This document shows positions 60,013 to 64,000 of a stretch of DNA of 64,000 bases, in pieces. Positions within the stretch are counted from its first letter, which is position 1, and each line of letters opens with the position of its first letter. This stretch comes from Sipunculus nudus. Its lineage: Eukaryota; Annelida; Sipuncula; Golfingiida; Sipunculidae. The translations under genes and the position numbers were made by a program. The stretch spans positions 64,167,389 to 64,231,388 of the forward strand of contig CM049315.1 in the NCBI GenBank assembly GCA_026874595.1, written 5' to 3'. Below the pieces are notes generated by a model. It was not told the origin of the DNA, searched no databases, and saw only the letters and a program-made list of their open reading frames with translations.

Positions 60013-60029
60013 TGGGGCTCGTCCGGGAT
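60013..60029 (+). promoter_or_regulatory. Primer binding site, tRNA-Pro-like
   Basis: TGGGGCTCGTCCGGGAT matches the complement of the 3' end of animal tRNA-Pro except that one G of the G run is missing. It lies just after the proposed LTR end, where minus-strand priming occurs. Confidence 0.8.
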
Positions 60030-60171
60030 GCTTAATAGTTTTGAAAATTAATTAGGTCTTGACCTAGACACATTTTTTACATTACATTGTTTACAAGATT
60101 ACACATTGTTTACATAACATGGATTACAAGATTTATCTCAGTGTTTTTTTGTTTTGTTTTAACATCTTAAC

Positions 60172-60960
60172 ATGGCAGATTTCAACCTGAGACATTTGTT
60201 GACGATCCCGACCCTGATCAACTTAACAGTTGACAAAGGTATAGTTGTTGCGTTTGGGACAACACTTAGGGCTAAGTGTGAAAAAGGCTTTGAGAAAGCC
60301 TGATATCATAGCTAAAATCATGCAAGATCTAGTAAGCAAAGGTTTAATTGAAGAGAGTGAAGTGGAAACATGAAAAAGTGACACCATTGTTATGCAATTA
60401 TAATTAAAAAAGTTGAAAATGCAACATGAGCTAGCATTAAAAGAGAGGGAAGAACGGTTAGAAAGAGAAAGACTAGAAAAAGAAAAAGAAATTGAGTTAA
60501 AACGACAGGATTTAGAAAGACTTAAACTAGAAGATAGTCTACGTGCTGCCCCAACTCACAGTTTTGATGTTGCAAACACATTAGACTTGTCCCACCTTTT
60601 CAAGAAAAGGAGGTTAATGAATATTTCTTACACTTTGAGAAAGCAGCTGAAAATTTAAAATGGCCTAAGGAAAGTCAGAAAGTCCTGAAACACTTCACAT
60701 TACTGCTCAATTAGCTGATGATTATTCATTAACACACAAAATGTCCTTTACTGGCAAATCAAACCAGTCATTCACAAACAAGAATGTAAATCAGTATGGT
60801 CAAAAGAGGTTTAAAGCGCAGTCACCCAGTACTAGTAGTCCTGATAGTTCAGCAAAGTCCATTGCTACACCTCAGTCCACGTCCACTGTGACCAGTCATT
60901 TGCAAAGGAAAATCTGTAATTACTGTAAGAAGGAAGGTCATCTAATATCTGACTGCTAGA
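60172..60960 (+). pseudogene. Degenerate gag with coiled coil and CCHC zinc knuckle
   Basis: Gag packages the RNA into particles. The likely start is ATG 60172 (MADFNLRHLL), 140 bases after the primer binding site. That frame ends at 60300, and gag homology continues in another frame (KPDIIAKIMQDLVSKGLIEE). A strongly charged Glu/Arg/Lys coiled coil follows (60430-60545), then VPPFQEKEVNEYFLHFEK near 60590-60672, typical of gag capsid regions in this retrotransposon group. The CCHC knuckle CNYCKKEGHLISDC (60915-60956) has the C-x2-C-x4-H-x4-C pattern; the next codon is TAG where a Trp is common. At least three frame breaks make it inactive. Confidence 0.82.
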
Positions 60961-61460
60961 AACTTGCGAATGCACCAAATAGCAAACCTTCTGGTATTGT
61001 TTCAAAACCTATGCACAGCAAAGTAAAAGAGCCAGGCTCTTTTCATGTAAATAAGGGGTACAACTCCTTTATTGACTCTAAAAATGAGTTTGATGCTACG
61101 GAGACCAACGTACCGTCTGACTCCAAAGAAGAATCCGTAGCTTGCGAGGTAAAAACCTCATTTGATTCCTGCGAGGAATTCAATAAGGCTAGGTCCTTTC
61201 AAGACTCCTGCTAGGAGTATCCACTAAATAAGGCTAAGTCCTTTTATGCACTTGCACTTGAAAATGGTTTGTTTTCAGACAAGCACACTTCAGTTCCGCT
61301 TCACAGTATACATTTAAAGTCAGACTTGATTTCTGGGAATATTACTGTGGGCATAAGAACTACTTTACCCTTTAAGGGAATCCAGCTGCTGCTAGGCATT
61401 GATGTTGCAGGTGACAAAGTACAGCCTGTACCAATAGTGACAGAAAAGCCGTCACTTGAT
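60961..61460 (+). pseudogene. Spacer and protease remnant
   Basis: Reading frames continue through a Ser/Glu-rich linker (61011-61214) into a region with HSIHLKSDLISGNITVGI and LLLGIDVAGDK (61386-61418). The latter corresponds to the C-terminal LLGxDLAG motif of retropepsin-like proteases in this group. I do not see the D-[ST]-G active-site triad that should lie upstream, so the catalytic half seems deleted. Frames are broken by stops at about 61214 and before 61269. Confidence 0.62.
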
Positions 61461-62440
61461 CAGGACACTGATCCTGGCAGTCAGGAAATTCCTGGTTTGT
61501 ATCCTTCATGTGCTGTCACTAGTAACTCGTCTAACGACTCGCCCGTACAGGATGCAGCATTTTCAAGGTCAGAACTTATCGCAGAACAGCATAAGGACCC
61601 TGATATTTCATGTTTGTTTCCCAGGGCAGTTTCTAAAGATGAACTGTCACATAACCCAGTTTGTTTCTATGTCAAAAATGGAGTGCTTATGCGTAAATGG
61701 CGACCACCTGATGTATGCGCTGATGATGAGTGGGCCATCAAACATCATATAGTAATGCCCAAAAGTTATCGCAATGAAATTCTAAGCATGGTACATGAGG
61801 CTCCTTTATCTGGCTATTTAGGTATAAATAAAACTTATCAGAAAGTAAGTACACACTTCTATTTGCCTAACCTCAGGAAAGATGGTGTACAATATTGTAA
61901 ATCATGCCACACATGCCAGATGTAAGGCAAGCCCAATCAGAATCCACCTAAAGCCCCACTTAGGCCTATTCCTGCTTTCGAGAAATCATTTAGTAGGATT
62001 ATTGTTGATTGTGTCGGACCACTGCCAAAAACAAAATCTGGACATGAGTACTTGCTGACAATTAAGTGCGCATCTTCCAGGTTCCCTGAGGCAATACCAT
62101 TGTGCAAAATAATGCCAAAGGTGTTGTCAAGGCTCTAAGATTTTTTACAACTTTTGGATTACCAAAATCCGTCCAGTCTGACCACGGGTCTAATTTTATG
62201 TCTGGCTTATTCCAGCAAGTTATGCTTGAGCTAGGTAAAACAGTACAGCTTTCGCCATACCATCCAGAAAGTCAGAGCGCCCTCGAGCGTTTTCACCAGA
62301 CATTAAAAACATGATCAGGATTTATTGTTATGACACACAGAAATACTGGGGTGAAGGAATCCACCCATTGCTGTTTGCTGTCAGAGAATTACGTCTTCAA
62401 GACGTAAGAAGAAACAACTTACCATGTTAACATGTTGAAA
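61461..62440 (+). pseudogene. Integrase: zinc-binding, catalytic core and C-terminal end (degenerate)
   Basis: Integrase inserts the DNA copy into the genome. The zinc-binding region (about 61720-61925) shows VHEAPLSGYLGINKT and YCKSCHTCQ; the second His of the usual H-H-C-C set (SGHLG) is Tyr (61809-61823). A TAA interrupts at 61925, after which the core follows in frame: IIVDCVGPL (first Asp 62007-62009), SVQSDHGSNF (second Asp 62180-62182) and YHPESQSALERFHQ (Glu 62285-62287). I count 34 residues between the second Asp and Glu, one fewer than the usual 35. A frame change and an apparent deletion follow WGEGIHPLLFAVREL (62350-62395), then YHVNMLKPYYDRN (about 62418-62455), a typical integrase end. 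It lies upstream of reverse transcriptase. Confidence 0.88.
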
Positions 62441-63350
62441 CCATATTATGACAGAAATAGCACATCACATGTTGTACATAATGTTACTGCTATTAATTGT
62501 GTAAAAACTGTGCCTGACCCTGTAAAAGTAGTTATTGATTGCAAGTGTGATGTAGACATTCAGTGTGGTACAGTACCACTAAAAAATAAGACGCTCTTAA
62601 CAACCTGGATGCCAAACTGTCACACCTTACCACACAACAACAACAAGACCTGAAGAACCTGCTGCGGAATTATGAACATTTGTTTAGTGACATTCCAACG
62701 CGAACTAACATTTTGTGCCATGACGTCGATGTTGGCGAGGCAAGCGCAGAAAAGCAGAATCCTTATAGACTGAATCCAGGAAAGCAAAAGTATCTACAGG
62801 ATGAGATTCAATATTTGCTGGACAATGATTTTATTGAACCTAGTAACAGTAACTGGAGTTCACCATGTATTCTTGTGCTAAAACCTGATGGAAGTTACCG
62901 TATGTGCACAGATTATCGAAAACTGAACTCTGTCACCAAGACTGACACGTTCCCTATTCCGAGGATCGATGATTGTATTGAAAGAGTCGGTAGCTCCAGA
63001 TATGTTTCCAAGTTTGACTTGCTAAAAGAATCTGGCAAGTTCTGCTGACAGAACGAGCAAAAGAAGTGTCCGCATTTGTGACGCCGCAAGGACTGTACCA
63101 GAATAATGTTATGCCGTTTGGCATGAAGAACTCGTCATCCACATTCGAGCGCCTCAACCATATGGTTGTCAAGGATATTCAGGGTTGCGACGCATATATT
63201 GATGAAATTATCGTGTACAGCGACACCTGGCAGAATCATCTGCGAATTCTTCGCGACCTCTTCGAAAGACTCCGTGAAGCACATCTGACCGTCAACTTTG
63301 TAAAATCTGAGTTCTGTCATGCAAAAGGAATATTTTGGGTCATATTGTAG
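62441..63350 (+). pseudogene. Reverse transcriptase domain (degenerate), downstream of integrase
   Basis: After a linker of about 60 codons, LLRNYEHLFSDIPTRTN opens the typical N-terminal extension of Ty3/gypsy RT. It is followed by YLLDNDFIEPSNSNWSSP, LKPDGSYRMCTDYRKLN (about 62880-62930) and YVSKFDLL (motif A, about 63000-63023). A frameshift/stop near 63046 follows, then SAFVTPQGLYQNNVMPFGMKN (motif B region) and YIDEIIVYSD (63195-63224), where the YIDD catalytic box has Glu for its second Asp. Thumb sequence continues to about 63345 with another frame change. The changed YIDD box and the stop make it inactive. Confidence 0.9.
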
Positions 63351-64000
63351 GGCAGGGTCAAGTAAAACCTGTTGATGCTAAAATAAGTGCTATTTCTGCA
63401 TTTCCTAGGTCAGAAAAGAAAAAGCAAATAATGCGTTTTCTTGGTATGGTTGGATACTACAGGAAGTTTTGTCCAAATTTTTCTGCTGTAGCGGAACCTT
63501 TGACTAATTTGTTAAAGAAGAGACAAGAGTTTGTATGGAATGTTCAGTGTGAAAATGCATTTCAGAATTTGAAAGCAATTCTCCAAAGTTCACCAGTTTT
63601 GGTAGCTCCAGACTTTTCTGTACCTTTTAAGTTAGCTGTAGATGCTAGTGATACTGCTGCTGGTGCTGTGTTGTTACAAGAAGGCAATGATGGCATAGAT
63701 CATCCAATTTGTTATTTCCCAAGAATGTTTAATGCAAACCAGAAAAACTACTCCACTATTGAAAAAGAATGTTTGGCTTTGATTTTGGCAATGCAATAGT
63801 TTGAATTTTATGTTACTTCATCAGTCAAGCCTATCATTGTCTTCAGTGATCACAATCCCTTCACGTTCATGAACAAGTTGTAGTGAAAAAATCAAAGATC
63901 GTTGAGATGGAGTTTGTTTTTACAGGGTTACAACCTTGAAATCAGACACATAAGGGGGAAAGACAATGTACTTGCTGACTGCTTGTCGAGGTGTTTATGA
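63335..64000 (+). pseudogene. RT connection and RNase H domain (runs to window edge)
   Basis: GHIVGQGQVKPVDAKI and FLGMVGYYRKFCPNFS (63335-63480) are the post-RT tether, and FVWNVQCENAFQNLK leads into RNase H. PFKLAVDASDTAAGAVL (about 63628-63675) contains the first catalytic Asp, NYSTIEKECLALI (about 63750-63785) the catalytic Glu and VFSDHNPF (about 63838-63862) the next Asp. IRHIRGKDNVLADCLSR (about 63945-63994) is the last conserved block. A stop in place of a sense codon lies at 63797-63799, and there are two more near 63880. No integrase can follow in the usual place within this window, since one already lies upstream; the 3' LTR must lie to the right. Confidence 0.88.

Noticed and set aside
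62440-64000. Envelope gene or a second integrase
   Set aside because: Everything right of the integrase reads as RT and RNase H up to the window edge; no envelope-like or second integrase motifs are present.

Overview
This is eukaryotic, AT-rich, intergenic-looking DNA from a metazoan. I see no intact host protein-coding gene, no rRNA and no convincing tRNA. Almost everything recognisable is repetitive: one very large tandem satellite, LINE fragments, one LTR retrotransposon, small DNA-element-like structures with inverted repeats, and many short tandem repeats. The mix (L1/Tx1-like LINE, a Gmr1-like Ty3/gypsy element, TGACCTTGACCTTTGACC-type motifs, long (TA)n and C-homopolymer tracts) suggests a marine invertebrate, most likely a mollusc such as a bivalve. 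That assignment is inference.

Layout. Positions 1-26014 and 28570-29404 are one continuous satellite array of ~129-bp monomers (roughly 200 copies), nearly all carrying a GAAGCTTCAT-type (HindIII) core. From about 4.4 to 18.7 kb the monomers are organised into higher-order repeats of ~1.36-1.57 kb, partly as a 2,933-bp dimer; the flanking monomers are more diverged. The array is interrupted by a 5'-truncated LINE (26015-28569) with an uninterrupted reverse-transcriptase reading frame, a poly(A) tail and a 15-bp target-site duplication made of satellite sequence. From 29.4 to 59.1 kb lies non-coding DNA with a ~325-bp tandem repeat (31.5-32.7 kb), a large diverged inverted repeat (34.1-37.5 kb), several ~130-450-bp tandem repeats (37.8-41.9 kb), a decayed LINE in two pieces (42.0-43.3 and 44.6-45.3 kb), a cluster of GACAACC palindromes (44.5 kb), a GC-rich foldback family (46.8-50.1 kb), a minisatellite split by a 355-bp MITE-like element with perfect 21-bp terminal inverted repeats (52.1-52.8 kb), a CR1/L2-like LINE fragment (56.4-57.0 kb), a pogo-like terminus (57.3 kb) and a ~145-bp tandem repeat (58.3-59.1 kb).

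The last 4.9 kb (59145-64000) is a degenerate Ty3/gypsy-type LTR retrotransposon on the + strand: LTR with TATA box and AATAAA, a tRNA-Pro-like primer binding site, gag with coiled coil and CCHC knuckle, a protease remnant, integrase, then reverse transcriptase and RNase H. Integrase lies upstream of reverse transcriptase, the order of Ty1/copia and of the Gmr1-like group, not that of ordinary Ty3/gypsy elements. The 3' LTR lies beyond the window. The most notable observations are this gene order, the layered satellite, and the MITE-like element carrying a strict 29-bp-period series of palindromes.
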